A stretch of DNA of 53,402 nucleotides from Pseudomonas sp. GM49 (GCF_000282355.1 NZ_AKJL01000163.1:1-53402); one strand, 5' to 3'; shown: positions 10,301 to 19,377, counted from the first letter of the stretch. Made by a program: numbers and translations. The notes: generated by a model not told the origin, from the letters alone.

Positions 10301-11500
10301 ATGTCGCTCACCGCCAAACCGCTTTCCGGTCTGAAAGTCATTGAATTGGGCACCTTGATTGCCGGCCCGTTTGCCTCGCGCATTTGCGCCGAATTCGGTG
10401 CCGATGTGATCAAGATCGAATCCCCGGACGGCGGTGATCCATTGCGCAAATGGCGCAAGTTGTATGAAGGCACTTCGTTGTGGTGGTTCGTCCAGGCGCG
10501 CAACAAAAAGTCCCTGACCCTCAATCTCAAGCACCCCGACGGTCAGGCGATCCTGAAACAGCTGCTGGGTGAAGCAGACATTCTGATCGAAAACTTTCGT
10601 CCCGGCGTCCTGGAAAAACTCGGCCTGGGCTGGGATGTCCTGCACGCCTTGAACCCGAAACTGGTCATGGTGCGGCTGTCGGGTTTCGGCCAGACCGGCC
10701 CGATGAAGGATCAGCCCGGCTTTGGCGCGGTCGGTGAATCCATGGGAGGCCTGCGCTACATCACCGGCTTCGAAGACCGGCCACCGGTGCGTACCGGCAT
10801 TTCCATCGGCGACTCGATTGCCGCGCTCTGGAGCGTGATCGGCGCGTTGATGGCCCTGCGTCATCGCGAGGTCAACGGCGGCCAGGGACAAGTGGTGGAC
10901 GTGGCGCTGTATGAAGCCATCTTCGCAATGATGGAAAGCATGGTCCCGGAGTTCGACGTGTTCGGCTTCATCCGCGAACGCACGGGCAATATCATGCCCG
11001 GCATCACCCCGTCCTCGATCCACACCAGTGCCGATGGCAAGCATGTGCAGATCGGCGCCAATGGCGACGCGATCTTCAAACGCTTCATGCTGATCATTGG
11101 CCGGGAAGACCTGGCCAACGACCCTCTGCTTGCCAGCAACGATGGCCGCGATGCCCGACGCGACGAGATCTATGGCGTCATCGATCGCTGGGTCAACTCG
11201 TTGCCGCTGGACAGGGTGCTGGCGCTGCTCAATCAGGCCGACGTGCCGGCCAGCCGGATCTTCAGCGCCGAAGACATGTTCAATGACCCTCAGTACCTGG
11301 CGCGAGAAATGTTCCTGCAAGCCAAACTGCCGGATGGCAAAGACTTCAAGATGCCGGGCATTGTGCCGAAACTCTCAGAGACGCCCGGTGAATGTGAATG
11401 GGTCGGGCCACAACTGGGTGAGCACAACGCACAGGTACTCCAGGAACTTGGCTATGACGCGACGCAGATCGCACAGTTGCGCAAAGACGGAGCCATCTGA
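10301..11500 (+). CDS. Class III (CaiB/BaiF) CoA-transferase
   Basis: A 399-residue family III CoA-transferase that moves CoA between carboxylic acids through an aspartyl-CoA intermediate. The N-terminal IELGTLIAGPFASRICAEFG block and ADVIKIE are typical, as is NFRPGVLEKLGLG. The catalytic aspartate is expected to be D171 in IGDSIAALWS, aligned with the GDS motif of formyl-CoA transferase. The ATG at 10301 follows AGGA; in-frame codons upstream overlap the divergent yaeQ start. Close relatives are linked to glutarate or other dicarboxylate catabolism, but no acyl-CoA dehydrogenase or LysR gene is adjacent, so the substrate is open. Confidence 0.9.
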   Translation: MSLTAKPLSGLKVIELGTLIAGPFASRICAEFGADVIKIESPDGGDPLRKWRKLYEGTSLWWFVQARNKKSLTLNLKHPDGQAILKQLLGEADILIENFRPGVLEKLGLGWDVLHALNPKLVMVRLSGFGQTGPMKDQPGFGAVGESMGGLRYITGFEDRPPVRTGISIGDSIAALWSVIGALMALRHREVNGGQGQVVDVALYEAIFAMMESMVPEFDVFGFIRERTGNIMPGITPSSIHTSADGKHVQIGANGDAIFKRFMLIIGREDLANDPLLASNDGRDARRDEIYGVIDRWVNSLPLDRVLALLNQADVPASRIFSAEDMFNDPQYLAREMFLQAKLPDGKDFKMPGIVPKLSETPGECEWVGPQLGEHNAQVLQELGYDATQIAQLRKDGAI

Positions 11501-12410
11501 ACTCAGGCGCCTGCCTCGACGCTGCCCTTCGCTCGACGGGTGGCTGCTGTGCATGCTGGCGATTTTACTCTTGCTCCTTGAACCGCTCCCGTCAGCCCTG
11601 GCGCAAACCAGGGAACCCCTGATCTGGCTCAAGCGCGACCTGCCGCCGCTGACGATTTTCGATGGGCCGAAAAAAGGCCAGGGTGTCATCGATCAACTGC
11701 TTCCACTGTTGATTGCCGGCATGCCGCAGTACCAGCACCGCGTGATGAGGGTCAATCGCGCGCGTGGACTGCAAATGCTCCACGAACCGTCTCTCGTCTG
11801 CGACGCGGCGCTGAACTGGAGCAAGGAGAGGGAACACTGGATCGCCTTTTCCATCCCGGTCTTCCGCGCCATGAGCAATGGCCTGGCCGTGCGGCGTGCT
11901 GACCAGAAAGTGTTGGCCCCCTTTATCAAGGATGGCGAAGTGGACCTGGCAGAGCTCCTCGCCAGCGGCAGTGAAAAACTGGGGATCATTGCCGAGCGCA
12001 ATTACGGCGAATACCTCGACGGGCTGCTCAAGCAAGCGCCAGCCGAAGCGCTGACCCCTCATTACGGCAACGATGCCTTGGGCAGCCTGCTGCAAATGCA
12101 GCGCCTGGGACGCTTGCACCTGCTGCTGGGCTATCGCCCGGAAATTCGCTACCAGGCCTCGTTGCAAGGCATCGCCGAGGATGAATTGCAGTTCTATCCG
12201 ATTCGCGGCACGGGCAAATACCTGTCCGGCTACATCGGTTGTACCGACACGCCAAAGGGCCGGCAGGCCATTGTCGAGATCAACCAGGTGCTGCGCACCC
12301 TTCCCCGCGAACACCTTGACGAGGCCTACGCCGCCTGGCTGGATCCGGAGAGTCGCAGCGATTACCTGAAAGACACCAAGGCGTTTTTCGACAATCTGGC
12401 GCAACCATGA
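11454..12410 (+). CDS. Periplasmic substrate-binding-like protein (TIGR02285-type)
   Basis: Encodes 318 residues from ATG 11454 or 285 from ATG 11553. The body resembles the TIGR02285 group of periplasmic proteins, distantly related to family 3 solute-binding proteins: WLKRDLPPLTI near the N-terminus, then CDAALNWSKERE, FSIPVF and a late GYIGCTD. Function is unknown. The first start has an AGGA eight bases upstream and gives an arginine-rich n-region before the hydrophobic core ending PSALA, but overlaps the CoA-transferase gene by 47 bp. The second removes all positive charge from the signal peptide. I prefer 11454. Overlap suggests translational coupling with the CoA-transferase. Confidence 0.75.
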   Translation: MTRRRSHSCAKTEPSELRRLPRRCPSLDGWLLCMLAILLLLLEPLPSALAQTREPLIWLKRDLPPLTIFDGPKKGQGVIDQLLPLLIAGMPQYQHRVMRVNRARGLQMLHEPSLVCDAALNWSKEREHWIAFSIPVFRAMSNGLAVRRADQKVLAPFIKDGEVDLAELLASGSEKLGIIAERNYGEYLDGLLKQAPAEALTPHYGNDALGSLLQMQRLGRLHLLLGYRPEIRYQASLQGIAEDELQFYPIRGTGKYLSGYIGCTDTPKGRQAIVEINQVLRTLPREHLDEAYAAWLDPESRSDYLKDTKAFFDNLAQP

Positions 12411-12429
12411 CAAATCCCGGGCAAAAAGA

Positions 12430-12461
12430 AACCCCGGGAAGTGGGGAGACGACCCGGGGTT
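12430..12461. terminator. GC-rich hairpin between convergent genes
   Basis: AACCCCGGG and CCCGGGGTT form a 9-bp perfect stem around a 14-base loop. There is no long T-run, so termination strength is uncertain. Confidence 0.45.
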
Positions 12462-12580
12462 AAACGTGGCCTGCTTGAAGACCAGTAGCAGCAAGCTACA
12501 AGCACCGGAGCACAATGCTTGATCCTGCCGTTACAAAGTCTGACTGACCTGGGCGCGGGAAGGTTCCCACAAAAATCCGT

Positions 12581-12868
12581 TCAATTGCGGCTGGCCAGAA
12601 GCTTGTCCTGGGCAGCATTGCGCAATGCCGCGATGACACAAGGCTCCAGGCGTCCTTCAGCGATCAGCACGTCGCGATGCAATCCGTCGACCACATCCGT
12701 CAGCAGGCGTTTGTCATTGAACTGGGCTTGATTGAACTCGCGCTCGACCACGGTCGCGCCGATAGCATTCTTCAGGGTCACCCGGCATTCGCCACGAATA
12801 CCTGACGGGGTCAATGTGACCTGATACGGGCTCAGCGCCTCACCGAGCAACAAACTGATACTTTCCAT
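12581..12868 (-). CDS. DUF3509 domain protein
   Basis: A 95-residue cytoplasmic protein of the Pseudomonas-restricted DUF3509 family, function unknown. Recognised by MESISLLLGEALSPYQV at the N-terminus, EREFNQAQFNDKRLLTD in the middle and LEPCVIAALRNAA near the C-terminus. A GTG four codons upstream (12880) is possible; the ATG at 12868 matches the family N-terminus. No membrane segment or signal peptide. It is a single gene convergent with the periplasmic protein gene. Confidence 0.85.
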   Translation of the reverse strand: MESISLLLGEALSPYQVTLTPSGIRGECRVTLKNAIGATVVEREFNQAQFNDKRLLTDVVDGLHRDVLIAEGRLEPCVIAALRNAAQDKLLASRN

Positions 12869-13028
12869 CCCGATCACCACTCAATAGTCCGAAACAACGT
12901 GCCTGGGGCATGCCTAAAACAGATGACCGCTGGCCCGAGAAGAAAGTTCTGGATACTGACCGCAGATGAAACTACAGGTCAGTCAAGAGAGCATGCACGG
13001 CGAACATGACAGAGAAAAAACGCAACCG

Positions 13029-14384
13029 TCACGTTTGTCGGGTACGCCTGGCGATATCGGCCCAGCCCCCCAGCAATCCTCGTAGCTGGCCATCCGCCGT
13101 GTAAAACGGCACCGTCCACTGGTAGATATCCCTGACACCTTCCTTGAACATCAATTGGCGCTCGAAGAAGCGCGTCCTGCGCGTACTCAACTGAGCCAGG
13201 AACTCGGCATGCAGCAGTTCCGCGGTTTGTCTGGGCATGACATCGACCTCGATCAACTGCCGCCCCTGCATCCGGTCAAAACGCGTCGACAAGGCGTCCT
13301 CATAACTTTTGTTGCACATGATCAAACGCCCTTGCAGATCACGGACAAACATCGGGTCAGGCATGGCATCCATCAGGGCATGCTGGAATGCGAGCTGATC
13401 GCGCAGGCACCTTTGGGCCTCGAGCCGCTGCCTGACCACCACCGCCAACCGCCGGTTCCAGAGCAGGGACAACAGGCCGAACAGGCTGAGCACAAACATG
13501 CCCCAGCAGACCCATTGGTCAAGCCGCTGCCAGAAGCCAGGCGCCTGTGGCACGGTAGCGCCACCGAACCACTTCAAGCGAAGGTCGCGCAGTTCCTGCG
13601 CAGGAAACGCCTCAAGCGCCTTGTTGAGGATACTCAGCAACTGCGGCTGGCCTTTGCGCACCGCCAGATAATCCGCATCCCATTTGCCCGGCACCACAGC
13701 CCCGATCTGCAGCCGGCCCGACGGAATAAGCTGGGCGCCGATTTCGCTTTCGATGGTTACATAGGCTTCGCCGCTTTCAACCCAGGCACGGGCTTCGGCG
13801 TAGGTCTTGACCGAACGCAACTCTATGGACGGATAATCGCGACGGATCGTCGCCTCCAGTGCATGCCGGGTCGGCAGCACCAGTACCCGCTTCGCCAGAT
13901 CCTCCAGCGACTGCACCGGCGGTGCCCCGGCCTGCCCGACAAAGACCCATCCTGCACCGCCGAACGCATGGCTGAAATCGAGAAACGCCTTGCGTTCGTC
14001 ATTAACTGACAGCGTGGTGCTCAAATCCGCCGCGCCGCTTTCCAGGCGTGCCAACATCTGATCGACTGAAAAAGACTCTTCGTAAACGAACTGCAACCCC
14101 GTCATGTCACTGATGCGCTTGAGCAGGTCACTGTTCAGGCCCGTCCATTGACCATACTCATCCTTGAACTGGTACAACGGGTATTCCAGTGCGGTGACCA
14201 CGACCCGTGGATGGCTGGCTATCCACTGCACCTCCTGGTCATCCAGCACGACCACTGAACGTGCGACAGTCTTCCCACGCTCCTGAATCGATGCAGGGCT
14301 TGCCCCTCCCCATCCGGCGGCTCCCAGGATGCCGAATAAAATCAGCCAGCGCGCGACTGGCTTGAACACACTTGTAAACCGCAT
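13029..14384 (-). CDS. Sensor-like protein: periplasmic binding domain, TM and PAS, no kinase
   Basis: A 451-residue protein built like the front half of a BvgS/EvgS-type sensor. A signal or anchor segment (about 10-25) precedes a family 3 solute-binding domain (about 45-265; YPLYQFKDEYGQWTGLN, GAADLSTTLSVNDERKAFLDFS, and a C-terminal LRLKWFGG). One membrane span follows (about 285-305, rich in W, L and F), then a PAS domain (about 325-445; MDAMPDPMFVRD, GRLIMCNKSYEDAL). It stops where a histidine kinase or GGDEF domain would normally begin. The ATG at 14384 was chosen because AAGGA lies seven bases upstream. It may be a kinase-less receptor that talks to another protein, or a truncated gene; no kinase remnant is seen downstream. 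Confidence 0.82.
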   Translation of the reverse strand: MRFTSVFKPVARWLILFGILGAAGWGGASPASIQERGKTVARSVVVLDDQEVQWIASHPRVVVTALEYPLYQFKDEYGQWTGLNSDLLKRISDMTGLQFVYEESFSVDQMLARLESGAADLSTTLSVNDERKAFLDFSHAFGGAGWVFVGQAGAPPVQSLEDLAKRVLVLPTRHALEATIRRDYPSIELRSVKTYAEARAWVESGEAYVTIESEIGAQLIPSGRLQIGAVVPGKWDADYLAVRKGQPQLLSILNKALEAFPAQELRDLRLKWFGGATVPQAPGFWQRLDQWVCWGMFVLSLFGLLSLLWNRRLAVVVRQRLEAQRCLRDQLAFQHALMDAMPDPMFVRDLQGRLIMCNKSYEDALSTRFDRMQGRQLIEVDVMPRQTAELLHAEFLAQLSTRRTRFFERQLMFKEGVRDIYQWTVPFYTADGQLRGLLGGWADIARRTRQT

Positions 14385-14455
14385 TCCCATGTCCTTGGTG
14401 ATCCACTCGCCTGTCCTTTCGCGGCGATAACACGACAAGTGTGCATGCAGAAATG

Positions 14456-14480
14456 AAAAAGCCCGTCAGGAGACGGGCTT
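14456..14480 (-). terminator. Terminator of thrC
   Basis: GCCCGTC and GACGGGC form a 7-bp stem with a 4-base loop, followed on the minus strand by TTTTT. It closes the hom-thrC unit. Confidence 0.88.
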
Positions 14481-14503
14481 CAAAATGTAACAGCGCTGAC
14501 CGG

Positions 14504-15913
14504 TTATAGCGGCTTGCCGCGGTTGCCATGCTGACTGACAAAGGCCTGCACGGCCTTCAGGTCATTTGGCAATACGGTGCAACGTTCGTCTCGTTCAAAC
14601 AAATCAGAAAGATGTGCAGGCAGTTCGAGAGCTTTTCCTACACCGGCTTTTTCCACGGCGTCCGGGAATTTGACCGGGTGGGCGGTGCCCAGGATCACCA
14701 TTGGAATGTCCAGGCTGCGGCGGCACTCCCGCGCAGCTTTCACCCCGATGGCAGTGTGTGGATCCAGCACTTCGCCAGTCTGCTCGTAGACTTCGGCGAT
14801 GGTTTCGCAGGTTTGCGCGTCATCCACGGCCAGCGAGTCGAACAGCTTGCGGGCTTCGGTCCAGCGCTCTTGCTCGACGCTGAAACCGCCGCCCTGCTTG
14901 AACGAATCCATCAGCCCGGCGATTGCCGCGCCGTTGCGGCCATGCAGGTCGAACAGCAGGCGTTCGAAGTTCGACGACACCATGATGTCCATGGACGGCG
15001 ACAGCGTCGCGTGCAGGGTTTCCTTGACGTACTGGTTGCCGCTCATGAAGCGGTGCAGGATGTCGTTGCGGTTGGTGGCGACGATCAACTGATTGATCGG
15101 CAGGCCCATGTTGCGCGCCAGGTAACCGGCGAAAATGTCGCCGAAGTTGCCGGTCGGCACTGAGAACGACACCGAACGTGCCGGGCCGCCCAGTTGCAGG
15201 GCCGCGTGGAAGTAGTAAACGATCTGGGCCATGATCCGCGCCCAGTTGATCGAGTTCACTGCGACCAGGCGCGTGCCCTTGAGGAAACCCTGGTCGGCGA
15301 AGCTGGCCTTGACCATTTCCTGGCAGTCGTCGAAGTTGCCTTCGATGGCGATGTTGTGAATGTTCTCGCCGAAAATGGTGGTCATCTGCCGACGCTGTAC
15401 TTCGGACACCCGGTTGTGCGGGTGCAGGATGAAGATGTCGACGTTTTCGCAGTGCTTGCAGCCTTCGATGGCGGCCGAACCGGTGTCACCGGAGGTGGCA
15501 CCGACGATCACCACGCGCTCGCCGCGCTTTTCCAGCACGTAGTCGAGCAAACGACCGAGCAGTTGCAAGGCGAAGTCCTTGAACGCCAGGGTCGGGCCGT
15601 GGAACAGCTCCAGCACCCATTCGTTGCCGTTCAACTGACGCAGCGGCGCAACGGCGTTGTGGGCGAATACGCCGTAGGTTTCTTCAAGGATTTTTTTGAA
15701 ATCGGCATCCGGGATGCTGCCGGTGACGAACGGGCGCATGACGCGGAAAGCCAGCTCGTGATACGGCAGGCCGGCCCAGGAAGCGATTTCTTCCTGGGTG
15801 AAGCGTGGCAGGTTTTCCGGGACGTACAGACCGCCGTCGGTGGCAAGGCCTGCCAGCAGGACGTCTTCGAAATTCAGGGCCGGTGCCTGGCCGCGGGTAC
15901 TGATGTAGCGCAT
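14504..15913 (-). CDS. thrC: Threonine synthase
   Basis: A 469-residue PLP enzyme making threonine from O-phosphohomoserine, the last step of the pathway. The N-terminus MRYISTRGQAPALNFEDVLL is typical. The PLP lysine sits in GPTLAFKDFALQLLGR (about residues 102-117), and the phosphate loop is in GATSGDTGSAAIEGC. The late VILGTAHPVKFPDAVEKA block is intact. It follows hom by about 110 bp holding an inverted repeat, and ends at a terminator. hom and thrC together convert aspartate semialdehyde toward threonine. Confidence 0.97.
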   Translation of the reverse strand: MRYISTRGQAPALNFEDVLLAGLATDGGLYVPENLPRFTQEEIASWAGLPYHELAFRVMRPFVTGSIPDADFKKILEETYGVFAHNAVAPLRQLNGNEWVLELFHGPTLAFKDFALQLLGRLLDYVLEKRGERVVIVGATSGDTGSAAIEGCKHCENVDIFILHPHNRVSEVQRRQMTTIFGENIHNIAIEGNFDDCQEMVKASFADQGFLKGTRLVAVNSINWARIMAQIVYYFHAALQLGGPARSVSFSVPTGNFGDIFAGYLARNMGLPINQLIVATNRNDILHRFMSGNQYVKETLHATLSPSMDIMVSSNFERLLFDLHGRNGAAIAGLMDSFKQGGGFSVEQERWTEARKLFDSLAVDDAQTCETIAEVYEQTGEVLDPHTAIGVKAARECRRSLDIPMVILGTAHPVKFPDAVEKAGVGKALELPAHLSDLFERDERCTVLPNDLKAVQAFVSQHGNRGKPL

Positions 15914-15941
15914 AAGGGCAAACCTTCGGTTTGGGCTGCAA

Positions 15942-16010
15942 GCTTCAAGCTACAAGCTGCAAGTAAAAGCCTATCTGCCTTTGACTTGCCGCTTGTAGCT
16001 TGCAGCTTGC
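15942..16010. repeat. Long imperfect inverted repeat between hom and thrC
   Basis: Arms of about 27 bases built from GCAAGCTNCAAGCTACAAGC-type units face each other across about 18 bases, with about three mismatches. A fragment of the same unit (GCAAGCTACAAGC) occurs at about 12491-12503. This looks like a dispersed Pseudomonas palindromic element that would fold in the hom-thrC transcript. Confidence 0.7.
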
Positions 16011-16022
16011 CGCTGCTTTTAA

Positions 16023-17327
16023 TTAATTCAGGTGCTCGACACGGATCCGTACGACCGGACCAACCACGCCCGCCAAGGCTTCCAGGGCGGCGATCGCATC
16101 GTTGATGTGCTGCTCCAGCACTCGGTGGGTCAGCAGGATCATCGGCACCAGACCGTCGTGTTCCTCGGCTTCCTTCTGCATGATCGACTCGATGTTGATG
16201 CCACGCTCCGAGAGGATGCTCGCGACCTGAGCCAATACGCCCGGATGGTCCTTGGCCTGAATACGCAGGTAGTAGGCGCTTTCGCAGGCTTCGATCGGCA
16301 GGATCGGGTGAGCAGACAGCGAATCCGGCTGAAACGCCAGGTGCGGTACGCGGTTTTCCGGGTCGGAGGTCATGGCGCGAACCACGTCCACCAGGTCGGC
16401 GATCACCGACGAGGCGGTCGGCTCCATGCCGGCACCGGCGCCGTAGAACAAGGTTGAACCGGCAGCGTCACCATTGACCATCACCGCGTTCATCACGCCG
16501 TTGACGTTGGCGATCAGACGATCGGCCGGGATCAGCGTCGGGTGCACGCGCAGTTCGATACCGGCCGCGGTGCTGCGTGCCACGCCCAGGTGCTTGATAC
16601 GGTAGCCCAGCGCTTCGGCGTAGTTCACGTCAGCCGTGGTCAGCTTGGTGATGCCTTCGGTGTATGCCTTGTCGAATTGCAGCGGGATGCCGAACGCAAT
16701 GGACGCCAGGATCGTCAGCTTGTGCGCGGCGTCGATACCCTCAACGTCGAAGGTCGGGTCGGCTTCGGCGTAACCCAATGCCTGGGCTTCGGCCAACACG
16801 TCTTCGAAGGTGCGACCCTTCTCGCGCATTTCCGTCAGGATGAAGTTGCCGGTGCCGTTGATGATGCCGGCCACCCAGTTGATGCGGTTGGCGGACAGCC
16901 CTTCGCGGATCGCCTTGATCACCGGGATGCCACCGGCCACCGCCGCTTCGAACGCAACGATCACGCCCTTCTCGCGGGCCTTGGCGAAAATTTCATTACC
17001 GTGAACGGCGATTAGCGCCTTGTTCGCGGTGACCACATGCTTGCCATTCTCGATGGCCTTGAGTACCAGCTCGCGGGCAACGGTGTAGCCGCCCATCAGC
17101 TCTATGACGATGTCGATCTCAGGGTTCGTGGCCACTTCGAAGACATCGTTGGTAATCGCAATACCGGTCGTTTGGAACTGAGGCTTTGGCGTGCGCATGG
17201 CAATTTGTGCCACTTCGATCCCACGCCCGGCACGACGAGCAATTTCCTCGGCGTTGCGCTGAAGTACGTTGAAGGTACCGCCACCGACGGTTCCTAACCC
17301 ACAGATGCCTACTTTGACCGGTTTCAC
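16023..17327 (-). CDS. hom: Homoserine dehydrogenase
   Basis: A 434-residue NAD(P)-dependent enzyme reducing aspartate semialdehyde to homoserine. The Rossmann motif GICGLGTVGGGTFNVL lies at the N-terminus, FEAAVAGGIPVIKAIREG in the catalytic part, and a C-terminal ACT domain (about 350-430; HPGVLAQVASILSERGINIESI) for allosteric control, as in enzymes inhibited by threonine. The start is GTG at 17327 with GGGGAG seven bases upstream; the longer ATG form to 17375 has no such site. First gene of the hom-thrC pair, about 130 bp after dsbC on the same strand. Confidence 0.96.
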   Translation of the reverse strand: MKPVKVGICGLGTVGGGTFNVLQRNAEEIARRAGRGIEVAQIAMRTPKPQFQTTGIAITNDVFEVATNPEIDIVIELMGGYTVARELVLKAIENGKHVVTANKALIAVHGNEIFAKAREKGVIVAFEAAVAGGIPVIKAIREGLSANRINWVAGIINGTGNFILTEMREKGRTFEDVLAEAQALGYAEADPTFDVEGIDAAHKLTILASIAFGIPLQFDKAYTEGITKLTTADVNYAEALGYRIKHLGVARSTAAGIELRVHPTLIPADRLIANVNGVMNAVMVNGDAAGSTLFYGAGAGMEPTASSVIADLVDVVRAMTSDPENRVPHLAFQPDSLSAHPILPIEACESAYYLRIQAKDHPGVLAQVASILSERGINIESIMQKEAEEHDGLVPMILLTHRVLEQHINDAIAALEALAGVVGPVVRIRVEHLN

Positions 17328-17459
17328 TGTGAACTCCCCATAAAACGGCCGACTCAAGGCCGGCCGTGAAAACAACCGCAGACTCGCGGTTCTCTATTGA
17401 TGGCCCGGCGATGTCGCTACCGGACCATGATCGTCAAGGCTGGCCGTGACGATGCGAAT

Positions 17460-18191
17460 TTACTTCGCGCCCAGCGCCAGTTTGGCGACTTGTGGCGCAG
17501 GCTGGTAGCCCGGAATGACCTGACCGTCGGCCAAAACGATGGCCGGTGTGCCGTTCACGCCAATCGACTGGCCGAGAGCGAACTGCCTGGAAACCGGGTT
17601 ATCGCACTTGGCGGCCTTGATTTCCTTGCCGTCGACCATTTTGTCCATGGCTGCTTTCTTGTCTTTCGAACACCACACCGCTTGCAGTTGTTCGTCACCC
17701 GGCGAACCCAGGCCCTGACGCGGGAACGCCACGTAACGCACTTCGATGCCGCGTTTGTTCAGCTCAGGCACTTCGGCGTGCAGTTTGTGGCAGTACGGGC
17801 AAGTGGTGTCGGTGAACACGGTAATGTGCGACTTGGTTTCGCCAATGGCCGGGTACACCACGGTTTCAGCGACCGGAATATCGTTGATCAGCTTGGAAAT
17901 GCCCAGGCGCTCGGTCTTCTCGGTCAGGTTGACCGGCTTGCCGTCCTTGAGATCGAACAGGTAGCCCTGAACCACGTACTGGCCGTCGGCACTGGCGTAC
18001 AGTACACGGCTGCCTTTGAGCTTGACTTCGTACAGGCCTGGCAACGGGCTGGCGGTGATGCTTTCCACCGGGACTTCGAGCTGGAGGTTTTCCAGGCTTT
18101 TACGAATGGCTTTGTCGGCCGCGTCATCGGCGACGGCAAAGGTGCTGACCAACGCAATGGCGGCGGCGGCGAAAATCTGGGTCAGACGCAT
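17460..18191 (-). CDS. dsbC: Periplasmic thiol:disulfide isomerase DsbC
   Basis: A 243-residue periplasmic protein-disulfide isomerase. A signal peptide ends near residue 21 (FAVA/DD). An N-terminal dimerisation domain (about 22-85) contains YEVKLKGSRVLYAS. The thioredoxin-fold domain carries the active site CPYC in FTDTTCPYCHKLH; the second cysteine pair, one near QAVWCSKD and one near AAKCDNP, matches the structural disulfide of DsbC. The late cis-proline loop GVNGTPAIVLADG is present. The ATG at 18191 follows AGGAG; a longer form to 18263 has no signal peptide at its start and is not favoured. Downstream of xerD, as in other Pseudomonas. Confidence 0.96.
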   Translation of the reverse strand: MRLTQIFAAAAIALVSTFAVADDAADKAIRKSLENLQLEVPVESITASPLPGLYEVKLKGSRVLYASADGQYVVQGYLFDLKDGKPVNLTEKTERLGISKLINDIPVAETVVYPAIGETKSHITVFTDTTCPYCHKLHAEVPELNKRGIEVRYVAFPRQGLGSPGDEQLQAVWCSKDKKAAMDKMVDGKEIKAAKCDNPVSRQFALGQSIGVNGTPAIVLADGQVIPGYQPAPQVAKLALGAK

Positions 18192-18353
18192 GAGAACTCC
18201 TGAAGGCGAACATATGGGACGATCAGAACGCCCGTGCCGAAACACCGGGTCATAATCGCCCATCGTGCAAACCGGCCAAGCCTATCACATAAGGTTCCCG
18301 GGGCCGAATGCGCCTGATGCACGACATTTCGCTCACGTTGCACGACGCATTTA

Positions 18354-18389
18354 TGTAGCAGCCGGACGCAGGCTTCGCCAGCTGCTACA
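18354..18389. repeat. Short palindromic element
   Basis: TGTAGCAGC and GCTGCTACA frame an 18-base centre just after the xerD stop codon. It has the form of a dispersed Pseudomonas REP-like hairpin of a different family from the GGGAGCG type. Confidence 0.65.
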
Positions 18390-18399
18390 CAGTCCCGTG

Positions 18400-19296
18400 C
18401 TAACCGCGCGGGTGGTGTTTGGCGTGCAGGTCCTGCAAGCGTGCGCGTGCCACGTGGGTATAGATCTGGGTGGTCGACAAATCGCTGTGCCCCAGCAGCA
18501 TCTGTACCACCCGCAAGTCTGCACCGTGGTTGAGCAGGTGCGTGGCGAAGGCATGGCGCAGCGTGTGCGGTGACAGCGACTTGCCGATCCCGGCCACCTT
18601 GGCCTGATGCTTGATCCGGTGCCAGAAGGTCTGGCGGGTCATCTGCTCGCCACGCTGGCTCGGGAACAATACATCGCTGGGACGCCCGCCAAGCAGTTCG
18701 CTGCGGGCATCACGCATGTAGCGTTCGACCCAGACAATCGCCTCCTCGCCCATTGGCACCAGTCGTTCCTTGCTGCCCTTGCCCATCACACGCAACACGC
18801 CTTGACGCAAATTGACTTGTTCAAGGGTGAGGCTGATCAGCTCGGTCACCCGCAGTCCGCAGGCGTACAGCACTTCGAGCATGGCGCGGTCGCGCTGGCC
18901 GATGGCTTCGCTCAGATCCGGCGCTTTTAACAAGGCCTCTACATCTGCTTCCGACAAGGACTTTGGCAATGGCCTGCCGAGTTGCGGCATATCGACGCGA
19001 AGGGTCGGATCGACAGCAATCAGCTTTTCCCGCAGCAAATAGCGATAGAAGCCACGCACGCCGGAGAGAAATCGGGCGGTCGAACGGGGTTTGTAGTTTT
19101 GCTCCAGGCGCCAGGCCAGGTGATCGAGGATCAGCTCGCGGCCTGCGTTGATCAGTTCCAGGCCTTTTTCCTGCAGCCAGCCGTTGAACAGCGCAAGGTC
19201 ACTGCGATAAGCATCGCGGGTGTTGTCGGAGAGACCTTTCTCTAGCCACAGGGCGTCGAGGAACTGGTCTATCAAGGGATGATCAATGGCGGGCAT
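18400..19296 (-). CDS. xerD: Tyrosine recombinase XerD
   Basis: A 298-residue site-specific recombinase that, with XerC and FtsK, resolves chromosome dimers at dif. The N-terminal core-binding domain starts with FLDALWLEKGLSDNTRDAYRSDL. Catalytic residues are visible in order: arginine in YACGLRVTELISL, lysine in VMGKGSKERLVP, HTLRHAFATHLL (H-x-x-R), the LGHSDLSTTQIYTHV histidine and the tyrosine nucleophile. Length equals XerD. It is upstream of dsbC on the same strand, separated by about 208 bp that hold a palindromic element. Confidence 0.96.
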   Translation of the reverse strand: MPAIDHPLIDQFLDALWLEKGLSDNTRDAYRSDLALFNGWLQEKGLELINAGRELILDHLAWRLEQNYKPRSTARFLSGVRGFYRYLLREKLIAVDPTLRVDMPQLGRPLPKSLSEADVEALLKAPDLSEAIGQRDRAMLEVLYACGLRVTELISLTLEQVNLRQGVLRVMGKGSKERLVPMGEEAIVWVERYMRDARSELLGGRPSDVLFPSQRGEQMTRQTFWHRIKHQAKVAGIGKSLSPHTLRHAFATHLLNHGADLRVVQMLLGHSDLSTTQIYTHVARARLQDLHAKHHPRG

Positions 19297-19349
19297 AAAG
19301 GCTCAGGCAAGACCGGCAACACGGTCAACGAAGATAAATCGCAGACAAC

Positions 19350-19377
19350 AAAAAAGCAGCCCGAAGGCTGCTTTTTT
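19350..19377. terminator. Bidirectional-looking terminator after rplS
   Basis: AAAAAAGCAGCC and GGCTGCTTTTTT form a 12-bp perfect stem with a CGAA loop (TTCG on the transcribed minus strand). It ends the rpsP-rimM-trmD-rplS operon. Confidence 0.95.
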
